A stretch of DNA of 51,258 nt from an uncultured Aquimarina sp. GTDB lineage: Bacteria > Bacteroidota > Bacteroidia > Flavobacteriales > Flavobacteriaceae. The stretch lies in the NCBI GenBank assembly GCA_947498705.1, contig CANMLW010000022.1:1-51258 (forward strand). The letters are read 5' to 3'. The notes under the pieces were generated by a model, which did not search any database, had not been told where the DNA came from, and saw only the letters and a list, made by a program, of their open reading frames with translations. Below, one piece after another: positions 17,317 through 24,608 of this stretch; position 1 is the stretch's first letter, and the number at the start of each line of letters is the position of its first letter. The position numbers and the translations under genes were made by a program.

Positions 17317-17415
17317 AAATAAGGAGGAGATCACCCACTCCCATTAGACCTTTGTCCTCCCCTTACTTACAACACATTTGATATTAAATGTGTTCATTGT
17401 TTTTACAAACGTTTA

Positions 17416-17592
17416 TTAACAACATTTAGAATAGGTATGGTCAAAACCGCCATTTTCTTCAAGACGTGCTCTTTGGCAAGAAATTTCATTCCATCCAAAT
17501 TCTTCGCAGGTAACATCCATATTACCTCCTACTATTTGTTTTTGTGCATTTTTGTGCAATGCATTTCCCAGGTTCAAAATTTGCTGCTTCAT
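17416..17592 (-). CDS. Double-glycine leader Cys peptide precursor, 58 aa
   Basis: Found by hand-translating the minus strand. The product starts MKQQILNLGNALHKNAQKQ, ends its leader with VGG (Gly22-Gly23), and has a core NMDVTCEEFGWNEISC... ending FDHTYSKCC. Four cysteines lie at 29, 39, 57 and 58 (spacing 9, 17, 0). The core matches the 57-aa peptide at 24406-24579 (MDVTCEE, DW/GWNE, GG(F/Y)DH, CC end), so the two are paralogues in separate loci. It lies 51 bp after the 63-aa peptide gene, same strand, probably in one mRNA with it. The conserved cysteines and core argue for a true gene; the activity is unknown. Confidence 0.78.
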   Translation of the reverse strand: MKQQILNLGNALHKNAQKQIVGGNMDVTCEEFGWNEISCQRARLEENGGFDHTYSKCC

Positions 17593-17643
17593 TTTTTGTT
17601 GATTTTAAAAATTAATAATATTTACAGGTATTTCTTACTTTGA

Positions 17644-17835
17644 TTATATATTACAGCCTGGATGCCCACAGTACGGATAAAAATAGTTACCATCGCCAAA
17701 TATATCAGAATAGCAAACTACTCTGTCTGACCCACAATTAAGAACTCCAGGAGCTCCTTTTTTACCTCCTCCTGTAATTGCTTTTTGTGCGTTCTTGTCT
17801 ATTACTCTTCCTAAGCTTAAAATTGATTTTTTCAT
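17644..17835 (-). CDS. Double-glycine leader Cys peptide precursor, 63 aa
   Basis: The leader MKKSILSLGRVIDKNAQKAI plus TGG (Gly22-Gly23) is followed by a 40-residue core with four cysteines (34, 41, 56, 61; spacing 6, 14, 4) and many Gly, Tyr and Asp residues (GDGNYFYPYCGHPGC). The leader is of the same family as those at 15899 and 24187, while the core is unrelated, the usual pattern for cleaved secreted peptides. The gene sits between the VKOR fusion gene (upstream) and the 58-aa peptide (downstream) on the same strand and carries leader element copy 2. The fusion protein is the likely source of the disulfides. Confidence 0.78.
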   Translation of the reverse strand: MKKSILSLGRVIDKNAQKAITGGGKKGAPGVLNCGSDRVVCYSDIFGDGNYFYPYCGHPGCNI

Positions 17836-17855
17836 TATTAAAATAGTTAAATATG

Positions 17856-17953
17856 TACCTTTGCGGTGAACATTTTAAGACACTCACCGTTTGTGTCTAT
17901 TCTTCGCGAGAGAATATTGTTCATGACACAAAGCTCTTTGGGGCTTTGTGTTT
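17856..17953 (+). promoter_or_regulatory. Possible plus-strand transcription unit antisense to the leader element
   Basis: On the plus strand, TACCTTTG at 17856-17863 matches the Bacteroidota -7 consensus. It precedes the leader element and ends at the stem ACACAAAGC/GCTTTGTGT (17926-17951) followed by TTTTAT, a good plus-strand terminator. A clear -33 TTTG is missing and copies 1 and 3 lack this promoter, so this is only a candidate antisense RNA. The same hairpin may simply end the VKOR fusion mRNA. Confidence 0.3.
17868..17922 (-). promoter_or_regulatory. Conserved peptide-gene leader element, copy 2
   Basis: Same structure as copy 1: ATTCTCTCGCGAAGAAT, then AGACAC-AAACGGTGA-GTGTCT, then TTAAAATGTTCACC on the minus strand. 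Here TGAACA and TGTTCA also pair around both hairpins, giving a closed multi-stem fold. It lies between the VKOR fusion gene and the 63-aa peptide gene and ends about 33 bp before its ATG. Confidence 0.75.
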
Positions 17954-17957
17954 TATA

Positions 17958-19574
17958 TTATATCACCTGCATCGTATGAACAGGTTTTTCTATTACTTGA
18001 TTTGTATGTTCTTCTACTAAATCTTCTATAAAGAAAATTAAATCGGATCGGTCATATTCTTTGGGATAAGACCTGCCATTGACCAGAATCTCTGGGGTAA
18101 AATTGATGTTATGGGTAACACACCATAAAGACTGCTGCGCCAGCTCGGATATATATAGTTCTTTTTCTATACAATCACCCCACTTTTGCAACCATGTATC
18201 AGGTGCTTCTCCTTGATAGATATCATTCATGGCCTGCAAACAAACTTCTTTCCCTTCTGTGTGATACAACTCTACTAACCTACTTGCCACTTTTACCGTA
18301 TCATCCACATGGTTTCGCGTATTAACATTAAATCGAATGACAATTTTTACATCTTCCTGATATTGATACAAAATTTGATCTAGCTGTTGATGCACAGGCC
18401 TACAATGCACACAAAAAGGATTGGTGATGCTGGTGATTACCACATTGGCATTTGGGTTACCCAAAACAATTTCTTTACTATTTTTTATTTTAGAATTTAT
18501 GACAGGCGATTTTTGAAGTAAACTGTTAAACAATTCAAAGTTTCGTTTAAATCTTAGCTGTGTTATTTTTTCTTTTCTAAGCTCGTTTACTTCTTGTAGT
18601 AATGGTTTTACATAACTCCATACGATACCGGAAATGAGTACTATACCTGCAAAAATTATGATATCTTTAAATGCAATTTTATGTAACGCTACTTCTGCCG
18701 TTACTATAAAAATTAGCGTTTGCGCCCATAATACAGTAACGATACTTACACACAATAAACACCATTTTTTTACTACCACATATTGATAGTATAAAGAATA
18801 TAAAGTAATAGGTATTGCTAACCCACTTATTATATACACCAACGTAGGTTCTTCTATACTAAAAAAAGTAAATAAAGCTAAACTAGTAAAGTACAACACA
18901 CTCAAATCGCTTAGTTTATATCCTTTGATAACACTGGCACCTTTTGAGGTCAGTACCGCATCACAATCCTTTTTATCATTTACCTCAGCACAAAACGCGT
19001 TACCCATTATTGTTAATAAACCCAACTCTTGTTTTAGAATTGCGATACTGATCATCCCCCCTATGATCGATAGTAAAAAATGAACACCAATAGGTATACT
19101 TATATCTTTTTGAACTAATAAGAACCCTAGAAATGATATCACCAATGCAAGAATTGTGATTCTCATAAATCTCGAATGGTGCTTTGTGGTTTTAGCTACT
19201 AAAGTTCCTTCTACTGCAACCAAAATCCCGGTAAACGTGGTTAGAAACTCGGCTGTTGTTAATTTTTCTTTTTTGTTTTCTGAATAATAGAGCCAATAAC
19301 TTTCTTTTTTCTTTTCGATAATCACCAAATCTTTTTCTTTTGACGCGTCTATTTGTCCCAAAAAACAATCAGGAAGTTGATGTAATGTATTAGCGTCTAC
19401 AAAAACCTCGGCTGCAACATTTTCTATACCAAAATGATCTAATACCCCCGTAACCGCATGTAAACTTGGATACGAAGGATGACTTTGGATCTGAAAAAAC
19501 AATTCGTCCTTATCAAAAGAGATGTTATTCTTCTTAAGTAATAACTGAACCAGATATAGTAATGAGTCTTTCAA
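17958..19574 (-). CDS. C39-like / vitamin K epoxide reductase / DsbA-like thioredoxin fusion, 538 aa
   Basis: A membrane thiol oxidoreductase in three parts. Residues 1-125 resemble the C39 peptidase-like domain (SHPSYPSLHAVTGVLDHFGI, LPDCFLGQI) but without the catalytic Cys motif, so it probably binds rather than cuts. Residues 135-325 form a VKOR domain with about five membrane segments, the outer cysteine pair Cys195/Cys204 and the active CLLC (272-275). Residues 350-538 are a DsbA-like thioredoxin domain with CVHC (388-391, NPFCVHCRPVHQQL). VKOR-thioredoxin fusions pass electrons from new disulfides to quinone. Three Cys-rich double-glycine peptides lie within 2.1 kb downstream, so they are its likely substrates. 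It has the same box and promoter as the lipoprotein gene. Confidence 0.9.
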   Translation of the reverse strand: MKDSLLYLVQLLLKKNNISFDKDELFFQIQSHPSYPSLHAVTGVLDHFGIENVAAEVFVDANTLHQLPDCFLGQIDASKEKDLVIIEKKKESYWLYYSENKKEKLTTAEFLTTFTGILVAVEGTLVAKTTKHHSRFMRITILALVISFLGFLLVQKDISIPIGVHFLLSIIGGMISIAILKQELGLLTIMGNAFCAEVNDKKDCDAVLTSKGASVIKGYKLSDLSVLYFTSLALFTFFSIEEPTLVYIISGLAIPITLYSLYYQYVVVKKWCLLCVSIVTVLWAQTLIFIVTAEVALHKIAFKDIIIFAGIVLISGIVWSYVKPLLQEVNELRKEKITQLRFKRNFELFNSLLQKSPVINSKIKNSKEIVLGNPNANVVITSITNPFCVHCRPVHQQLDQILYQYQEDVKIVIRFNVNTRNHVDDTVKVASRLVELYHTEGKEVCLQAMNDIYQGEAPDTWLQKWGDCIEKELYISELAQQSLWCVTHNINFTPEILVNGRSYPKEYDRSDLIFFIEDLVEEHTNQVIEKPVHTMQVI

Positions 19575-19687
19575 AAAAATTGATTTTTAGTTTGTTTTAT
19601 AGTTCTTCTTAGTAAATTATTGCGCTTATATCAAATACAATGATTTCATTTATATAAAGAGCTAACTGTTATTTTTTTTCACAGTTT

Positions 19688-19765
19688 CAAATCTATTATA
19701 AAGACAACTATAGAAACAAGAAGAGCTATTATAGATTCCTGAAAATGAAGTGCAGATTCATGAAT
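19688..19765 (-). promoter_or_regulatory. Direct-repeat activator box and promoter of the VKOR fusion unit
   Basis: On the minus strand: ATTCATGAAT, 11 bases, TTTCAGGAAT (31-bp box, 19735-19765), then 14 bases, CTTG (19717-19720), 21 bases, TAGATTTG (19688-19695). Every spacing equals that at 16866-16943 and the boxes differ at three positions. Confidence 0.8.
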
Positions 19766-20080
19766 TTTTAGCAAGTTATCTTGGGAGTTTTTATTGTTGA
19801 TAACATACCTTATTGAAATGACTTTAGTCGAATACTCTAAACAGCAAAAAACCACACTATATATAGTATAATGTGACTTTTGGTATTTACAAATCTATGC
19901 TATCTGGTTGTATTACTAATAAAAAAACCAGCTACCAAAAATGTAACCGGTTCTTTCTTTATGATATACCACTGCTATAGCGAGGGGTATATTCGTAGTT
20001 GTTAGAATACCTAATCGAAATAACTTTAGTCTACCGTTCAAAATATAAAAAATCACATTATAGAACATCCTAACCACAAA

Positions 20081-20104
20081 AAAAGGAGCATATATGCTCC
20101 TTTT
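20081..20104. terminator. Bidirectional terminator downstream of AraC regulator 1
   Basis: Perfect palindrome AAAAGGAGCATA/TATGCTCCTTTT. A near-identical hairpin follows the second AraC regulator at 24817-24843, part of the apparent duplication of this locus. Confidence 0.8.
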
Positions 20105-20356
20105 CTTATATTTTCTCTATCCCAATTCTAGATTACCCTACCATAGGATTTAGATAGAGAACTATAATAAAATATAAAGCTTGTTTTGTACTAGTGATGA
20201 AACCTACCCCATATAGTTCTCTACCACCGCGAAGTAATAAAATACTCCCTTACCCTATATTTCTGAATTTAAGAACACTCTCCTTTCTTAAATTCTTTAC
20301 AAAATAAAGGTACTTAGAACTAATTATCGTACCAATGGAAGCATTGGCACCTATTT

Positions 20357-21511
20357 TTACAAAAATTGTTTCTTATATAAAGAGGGAGAAGTACCTACTG
20401 TATTTTTAAAAATACGATTAAAACTCGTTTTCGAATTAAAACCACAGTCATAGGCAATAGCCAATATTTTAAGATGATTATTTGCCGGGTCGCTTAGCTT
20501 TTCTTTTACTTCATTAACCCTATATTCATTAATATAGGTATAAAAAGAAATATCTAAATATTGATTTAAAAATGCAGACAACTTTTTTTCTTTGACCGCT
20601 AGCAATTTAGCCAATGATCGTAACGATAAATCGGGATCAAGAAAAGGTTTTTCATTTTCCATAAGATGTGTCAGCGATTGCTTTAAATCCTGTTCCTCTG
20701 TTTTAGTATAGAGTTCTTTTATTTTTTCTTGGTTTTCTTCTTCATTAATTACTGGTTCTTTTCTATCTTCTTCTATAGGATTATGTTTATCAAACAAAAA
20801 GTTAGGAACCAGTACTCGAGATTGCATCAATCCGTGATAACCCAGGTATACTAATACAAAAACGATCCCAGCGGCGATCAAATAAAAACTATTCCAGGAT
20901 AAGGCTCCCCAAATCAACTCCCCTATAGTAAAAAGAATATCGACCCCTACAATGGATAAAGCACCGATCAACATTTTTTTTATCCATCCCAAATGAACAC
21001 TATCGGTATTAGAATGGTAATGCAAAATAATATGTTGGGCTTTATTCAGAACTTTAAGAGAAATAAAACAACAGATTACAGAATAGATATCTATAATAGG
21101 GATATACCCATCACAACTATTTAAATATTCGAAAATATATCCTTCTTCTCTAAACATTGAAATAGAGTAAGGAATCGTAAAAAAAATGAAATATAAAAAA
21201 GGAATTATAAAATATATAGCGCTTTTTTGAAGCAATTTTTTGGAGGGTAAAAAAATAGATTTTACATATAATAATAATAAAGGCCCTATTAAAGTAGCTG
21301 CTGCATCTTCTACTATAAAAGTAATGCGATAAAGTAACTGGTACTTATGCAAAATGGCATAAAAATAAACCAGAGTAAACAGAACGATAGAAAAAATAAT
21401 AAAAAGGATTTTCTTATGATACCCTTTCTCTTTATTCTTTAAGAAAAGGTACAGAATCACTAAATTACTAAAGAACCCTAACCAAAAAACAAAATCTAAT
21501 ACTAACTCCAA
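20357..21511 (-). CDS. Membrane AraC-family regulator 1, 384 aa
   Basis: The N-terminal half (to about residue 230) has seven or eight hydrophobic segments, beginning MELVLDFVFWLGFFSNLVIL; a charged linker follows. Residues 285-384 hold an AraC DNA-binding domain with two helix-turn-helix motifs (LSLRSLAKLLAVKEKKLSAFLN; ILAIAYDCGFNSKTSFNRIF, then GTSPSLYKKQF). This layout suits a regulator that senses a signal at the membrane and binds DNA directly. It is a clear paralogue of the protein at 25015-26181. It faces the divergent TPR-AraC gene. The direct-repeat boxes in front of the peptide units are likely targets of one of the three AraC proteins here, but which one is unknown. Confidence 0.9.
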   Translation of the reverse strand: MELVLDFVFWLGFFSNLVILYLFLKNKEKGYHKKILFIIFSIVLFTLVYFYAILHKYQLLYRITFIVEDAAATLIGPLLLLYVKSIFLPSKKLLQKSAIYFIIPFLYFIFFTIPYSISMFREEGYIFEYLNSCDGYIPIIDIYSVICCFISLKVLNKAQHIILHYHSNTDSVHLGWIKKMLIGALSIVGVDILFTIGELIWGALSWNSFYLIAAGIVFVLVYLGYHGLMQSRVLVPNFLFDKHNPIEEDRKEPVINEEENQEKIKELYTKTEEQDLKQSLTHLMENEKPFLDPDLSLRSLAKLLAVKEKKLSAFLNQYLDISFYTYINEYRVNEVKEKLSDPANNHLKILAIAYDCGFNSKTSFNRIFKNTVGTSPSLYKKQFL

Positions 21512-21798
21512 TACTAATTTAATTAATGTGTTGCTATCAACGCATATAAAAAGCCTTAGTAAATTTCCTAAATCTTTAAATAAAGGCCTATACTCTTTTT
21601 ATGTTTCAAACATACCTAAAATTTTCTTTTAACACTATAGTGTTTTCTTCAAAAAAAACACAAATAATTGATGAAACAAAGTATCGTTATCAACAATTAG
21701 TGAAACAACTGATATAAAATTATTGAATTAGAAACTGTTTTTAAAAATATGTTAATTTTGCTTGTCGAGATGAAAGTCGCTTTTATAAATTTTCTTTT

Positions 21799-23532
21799 AT
21801 GATCAAACATTTTTTTTTCTATTTGACGACTATTTTTGTGTTTTCTTCATTTCAGACACAAAACGATACCATAGACTATAGTAATAAAGATAATCTGCAA
21901 AAAATTGAGATCCCAGATTCATTAAAGTACACTTCGCTTAAAGAATTAAAAAAGAAGTATCATACCAATGCAGCATTTCCTGTAAAGGCCAAACTATATG
22001 CTACTTTCTATTTAAAAAGGGCTATCGCCGATTCGGATTCGATCGCTATAGCACGTGGATATTATCTTTTGAGTACGGTATCAAAAGACCCATTGAAATT
22101 GGCGTACATTAATCAAGCAATATCCTATTCAAAAAATAGTGATGATGAATTTTACCCAGCGGTAGCTTATCTAGAAAAAGGAAACCTATTTTTAAATACA
22201 GCATATTATAAAAAGGCTTTAGACAATTATTTTATAGCACATGATATCACCAAAAATGTAAATCCCCAACTAACAAATGATATCAAATTTAATATAGGTA
22301 TTCTAAAAACTCGAGTAGGAAAAAATGCGGAAGCACTTAACATCTTTAAAGAATGTCATAAATTTTATAAAAAAGAAGCTGATACCTCGAGGTTTTTAGT
22401 ATCTCTTTTTGCCATTTCAGAATCTTATACAAAATTAAATAAACTCGATTCGGCTTCTACAATTAATCGTAAGGGAATAAAAATTGCTATTTCACAAAAC
22501 AATAGCGATATGCGTTCTTATTTTGAAATGAATGAAGGAATTAACTTATTTTTCAAAAAGGAATATACGCAGTCTAGAGATCATCTTTTAAAAGTATTAC
22601 CGATTCTAAAAAAACAAAATGATCATTCTAACACCATTCTTTCTAGGTTTTACTTAGGAAAATCATATTTAGAATCAAATGAACTACAAAAAGCAATACA
22701 GCAATTTAAAATCATAGACACACTCTTAAAAGAGCATATGGATTTTGCACCAGAAACTGCTGAAACCTACAAAATACTAATTGATTATTATAAAAAAATA
22801 GATGACAAAGAAAATTTGCTTTTTTATCTGGATAGACTGGCTACAGTAGACAGTATTTTAGACTCTAATTATCAATACATTAGCAATAAAATTATTGAAG
22901 ATTTTGATTTCCCCCAAGTACTTTCTGAAAAAGAACAAATCATCAATGATCTTAACTCTTCTAATACTAACAAAACAAAAAGCGTTATTCTGTTAATCGT
23001 ATTATCTCTTGTTATATCTATTCTATTGCTTTACAGAAATCATAAAATAAAAAAGCAGTATGAGAAAAAATTTAAAAATCTGATTCAAAAAACTTCAGAA
23101 GAACCCACTCCTAAAAAAGAAGAACAAGAAGTTGATTCAACTATTCCTAATTTGTCTGACGATATCATCTCTAAAATCGAACAAGGGTTATCACTCTTTA
23201 TTTCTGAAGAAGCCTATTTACAAAAAAATATTTCGATTAGTGCACTTGCCAAAAAAATGGATTCTAATGGTAAGTATTTATCTCAATATATAAACCACTA
23301 TGAAAAAAAGAAGTTTACCGATTATGTAAACAACCTCAGGATTGACTATGCTATAGAAAAAATGAAAAATGACAGAAAGTTTAGGGTGTATACGATAAAA
23401 GCCATTTCTGAAACCGTTGGGTTTAGTAATCCTGTATCTTTTTCTCAAGCTTTTTTTAAGAAAACAGGAATCAAACCCTCTTATTTTATTAAAAAACTAG
23501 AACAAACTTCCCCTCCCCAAGAAACAATATAA
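21799..23532 (+). CDS. TPR-containing transmembrane AraC-family regulator, 577 aa
   Basis: A signal-anchor or signal peptide (MIKHFFFYLTTIFVFSSFQT) is followed by tetratricopeptide-like repeats to about residue 390 (for example AYLEKGNLFLNTAYYKKALDNY). One membrane helix (VILLIVLSLVISILLLY, about 398-415) leads into a C-terminal AraC domain (ISISALAKKMDSNGKYLSQYIN and VYTIKAISETVGFSNPVSFSQAFF). The protein would sense outside and bind DNA inside, a Bacteroidota-typical layout. A -7 element TAATTTTG lies about 45 bp upstream. It is followed by the lanthipeptide-like precursor gene and lies in the middle of the peptide island, so it is a likely controller of the peptides. Confidence 0.9.
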   Translation: MIKHFFFYLTTIFVFSSFQTQNDTIDYSNKDNLQKIEIPDSLKYTSLKELKKKYHTNAAFPVKAKLYATFYLKRAIADSDSIAIARGYYLLSTVSKDPLKLAYINQAISYSKNSDDEFYPAVAYLEKGNLFLNTAYYKKALDNYFIAHDITKNVNPQLTNDIKFNIGILKTRVGKNAEALNIFKECHKFYKKEADTSRFLVSLFAISESYTKLNKLDSASTINRKGIKIAISQNNSDMRSYFEMNEGINLFFKKEYTQSRDHLLKVLPILKKQNDHSNTILSRFYLGKSYLESNELQKAIQQFKIIDTLLKEHMDFAPETAETYKILIDYYKKIDDKENLLFYLDRLATVDSILDSNYQYISNKIIEDFDFPQVLSEKEQIINDLNSSNTNKTKSVILLIVLSLVISILLLYRNHKIKKQYEKKFKNLIQKTSEEPTPKKEEQEVDSTIPNLSDDIISKIEQGLSLFISEEAYLQKNISISALAKKMDSNGKYLSQYINHYEKKKFTDYVNNLRIDYAIEKMKNDRKFRVYTIKAISETVGFSNPVSFSQAFFKKTGIKPSYFIKKLEQTSPPQETI

Positions 23533-23564
23533 AACATTAAAAATAAAAACATTACCAACTAAAA

Positions 23565-23574
23565 ATTCATGAAT
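23565..23574 (+). promoter_or_regulatory. Single half-site ATTCATGAAT before the 76-aa peptide gene
   Basis: CTAAAAATTCATGAAT here equals the start of the box at 19765 read towards its gene, but no second half-site is present 21 bp on. A weak TATCTTG lies at 23633, near where the promoter would be expected. It may be a degenerate version of the island's activator box. Confidence 0.35.
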
Positions 23575-23666
23575 TTTTAATACTAATTAAACTTTTTTTC
23601 TAATGCTTTTATAAAACAATAATATCTTGCACCCAGTAAAACGGAAAACAATTAACGGAAACATTT

Positions 23667-23897
23667 ATGAAAAAGAAAAAACTTGGATTAGAGAAAATTA
23701 GAATTTCTAAACTAAATAACCTAGACACTATCAAAGGCGGTAATAATGAAGCTCTATTTAATACTGCTGATTGTCTTACTCAGGCTAACGACAATATTAG
23801 TAATTGCTGTTCTGGTACAATCGCCCAAAGTGGTGGTGGTTGTGATCGTGGAGGCAATAGAGGTGGCGGTGCTCCATCAGAAAATGGTCATAGATAA
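23667..23897 (+). CDS. Lanthipeptide-like double-glycine precursor peptide, 76 aa
   Basis: The leader differs from the other peptides in the island: KKLGLEKIRISKLNNLDTIKGG has the LxLxK-xxI-xxLN pattern of Bacteroidota class I lanthipeptide-type leaders and ends at Gly24-Gly25. The core is 51 residues with cysteines 36, 47, 48 and 59, seven Ser/Thr and a Gly-rich tail (GGGCDRGGNRGGG). No lanthionine dehydratase or cyclase gene is in the window, so either the enzymes are elsewhere or the core carries only disulfides. It follows the TPR-AraC gene by 134 bp on the same strand. Confidence 0.7.
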   Translation: MKKKKLGLEKIRISKLNNLDTIKGGNNEALFNTADCLTQANDNISNCCSGTIAQSGGGCDRGGNRGGGAPSENGHR

Positions 23898-23940
23898 TAT
23901 TTTATCTATCATATCACAGTAGTATTATTCCAAAATTAAT

Positions 23941-23995
23941 AAATTCTTACTAGCATAAGCATATAACTATCATATACTTATGCTAGTAAGAATTT
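23941..23995. repeat. Long inverted repeat, 19-bp perfect arms
   Basis: AAATTCTTACTAGCATAAG (23941-23959) and its exact complement (23977-23995) flank a 17-base spacer that is itself partly symmetric (CATATA...TATA). It lies 44 bp past the lanthipeptide-like gene. The arms are A+T-rich and there is no T-tract after either arm, so it is not a classical terminator; it could be an mRNA 3' stabilising fold or a small non-autonomous repeat. Confidence 0.8.
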
Positions 23996-24055
23996 ACATA
24001 TTTATTATTCATCAAATATGATTAATAATCAAAAAAGTTTAAACCAGTTCTATAC

Positions 24056-24090
24056 AAAAGACCGCTTAATTATTTATAAACGGTCTTTTT
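24056..24090. terminator. Bidirectional terminator between convergent peptide genes
   Basis: Stem AAAAGACCG/CGGTCTTTT with a 16-base loop and a T-tract on each strand. It can end both the plus-strand peptide gene at 23667 and the minus-strand pair starting at 24579. Confidence 0.8.
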
Positions 24091-24186
24091 ATAAGAAATA
24101 CTAATTCGATATAAATAACCTTTAATCCAAAATTAGGATAGTTATATCTATACCCAACTGTTTTTTGAGTAAATTGTAGTTAGTGT

Positions 24187-24384
24187 TTATTTACAAACTC
24201 CCCATCTTCCGCTTCTATTTCCACAAGTACCACAACATTTTTTATGTGCATGAATATGACATAAACTACCAGCACTTAAACATGCGCCTTCTAAATGATC
24301 TTCAAGTCCCTGATTACCACCAAAAACATTCTTTTGCTCTGTTTTACTAAGAACTTTTCCTAAGGTTAAAATTTGTTTTTTCAT
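24187..24384 (-). CDS. Double-glycine leader knottin-like peptide precursor, 65 aa
   Basis: The leader MKKQILTLGKVLSKTEQK ends VFGG (Gly22-Gly23). The core has six cysteines at 35, 42, 50, 51, 54 and 64, giving C-x6-C-x7-C-C-x2-C-x9-C, the spacing of inhibitor cystine knot (knottin) peptides such as spider and cone-snail toxins. Ser, Gly, His and Lys fill the loops (LSAGSL, HIHAHKK, GNRSGRWGV). It is 21 bp downstream of the 57-aa peptide gene, so both are on one message. Homology to animal knottins is not claimed; the match is of cysteine pattern only. Confidence 0.8.
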   Translation of the reverse strand: MKKQILTLGKVLSKTEQKNVFGGNQGLEDHLEGACLSAGSLCHIHAHKKCCGTCGNRSGRWGVCK

Positions 24385-24405
24385 AAGTATAAGTTTTTAA
24401 ATTAA

Positions 24406-24579
24406 TTAACAGCATCTATAATAATTATGATCATAGCCTCCTTCTTCTGGATTTGCCTTCTCGCAAGTCTTTTCGTTCCAATCTAATTCTTCACAGGTTA
24501 CATCCATTTTACCTCCTTTTATTTGTTTTTGAGAATCTTTACTTAGTACATTTCCTAGATTTGAAATTTGTTTTTTCAT
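24406..24579 (-). CDS. Double-glycine leader Cys peptide precursor, 57 aa
   Basis: Found by hand-translating the minus strand. The leader MKKQISNLGNVLSKDSQKQ ends IKGG (Gly22-Gly23); the core has KMDVTCEELDWNEKTCEK and ends YDHNYYRCC, with cysteines 29, 39, 56 and 57. It is the paralogue of the 58-aa peptide at 17416-17592: same cysteine frame, same MDVTCEE and CC end, different loops. Leader element copy 3 lies 30 bp upstream of its ATG, and the knottin-like gene follows. Conservation between loci, including the loop positions, strongly supports translation. Confidence 0.78.
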   Translation of the reverse strand: MKKQISNLGNVLSKDSQKQIKGGKMDVTCEELDWNEKTCEKANPEEGGYDHNYYRCC

Positions 24580-24608
24580 TATTAAGGTTTTTAAATTAAT
24601 TTGGCAGC

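Larger units (their letters stand above)
16809..17415. other. Intergenic region with regulatory box and terminators
   Basis: No gene is seen in these 607 bases. The right-to-left (minus) reading holds the promoter and direct-repeat box of the lipoprotein gene (16866-16943). Around 16985-17025 there is a low-complexity run of TTTG/TTTC units. Hairpins near 17287-17316 and 17371-17394 (ACACATTT/AAATGTGT) lie downstream of the peptide gene at 17416-17592. Confidence 0.7.
19575..20356. other. Intergenic region between VKOR fusion and AraC regulator genes
   Basis: No gene is seen in these 782 bases. Contents: the promoter and box of the fusion gene (19688-19765); two diverged copies of a ~60-bp stretch beginning ATACCTTATTGAAATGAC (near 19806) and ATACCTAATCGAAATAAC (near 20007); imperfect hairpins near 19925-19955 and 19965-19992; the terminator at 20081-20104; an 11-bp stem GAATTTAAGAA/TTCTTAAATTC near 20265-20295; and the palindrome CCAATGGAAGCATTGG at 20332-20347. 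Confidence 0.65.

Noticed and set aside
17323..17394. A further peptide gene near 17.35 kb
   Set aside because: The minus strand gives only a nine-codon frame; the stretch is better read as hairpins downstream of the peptide genes.
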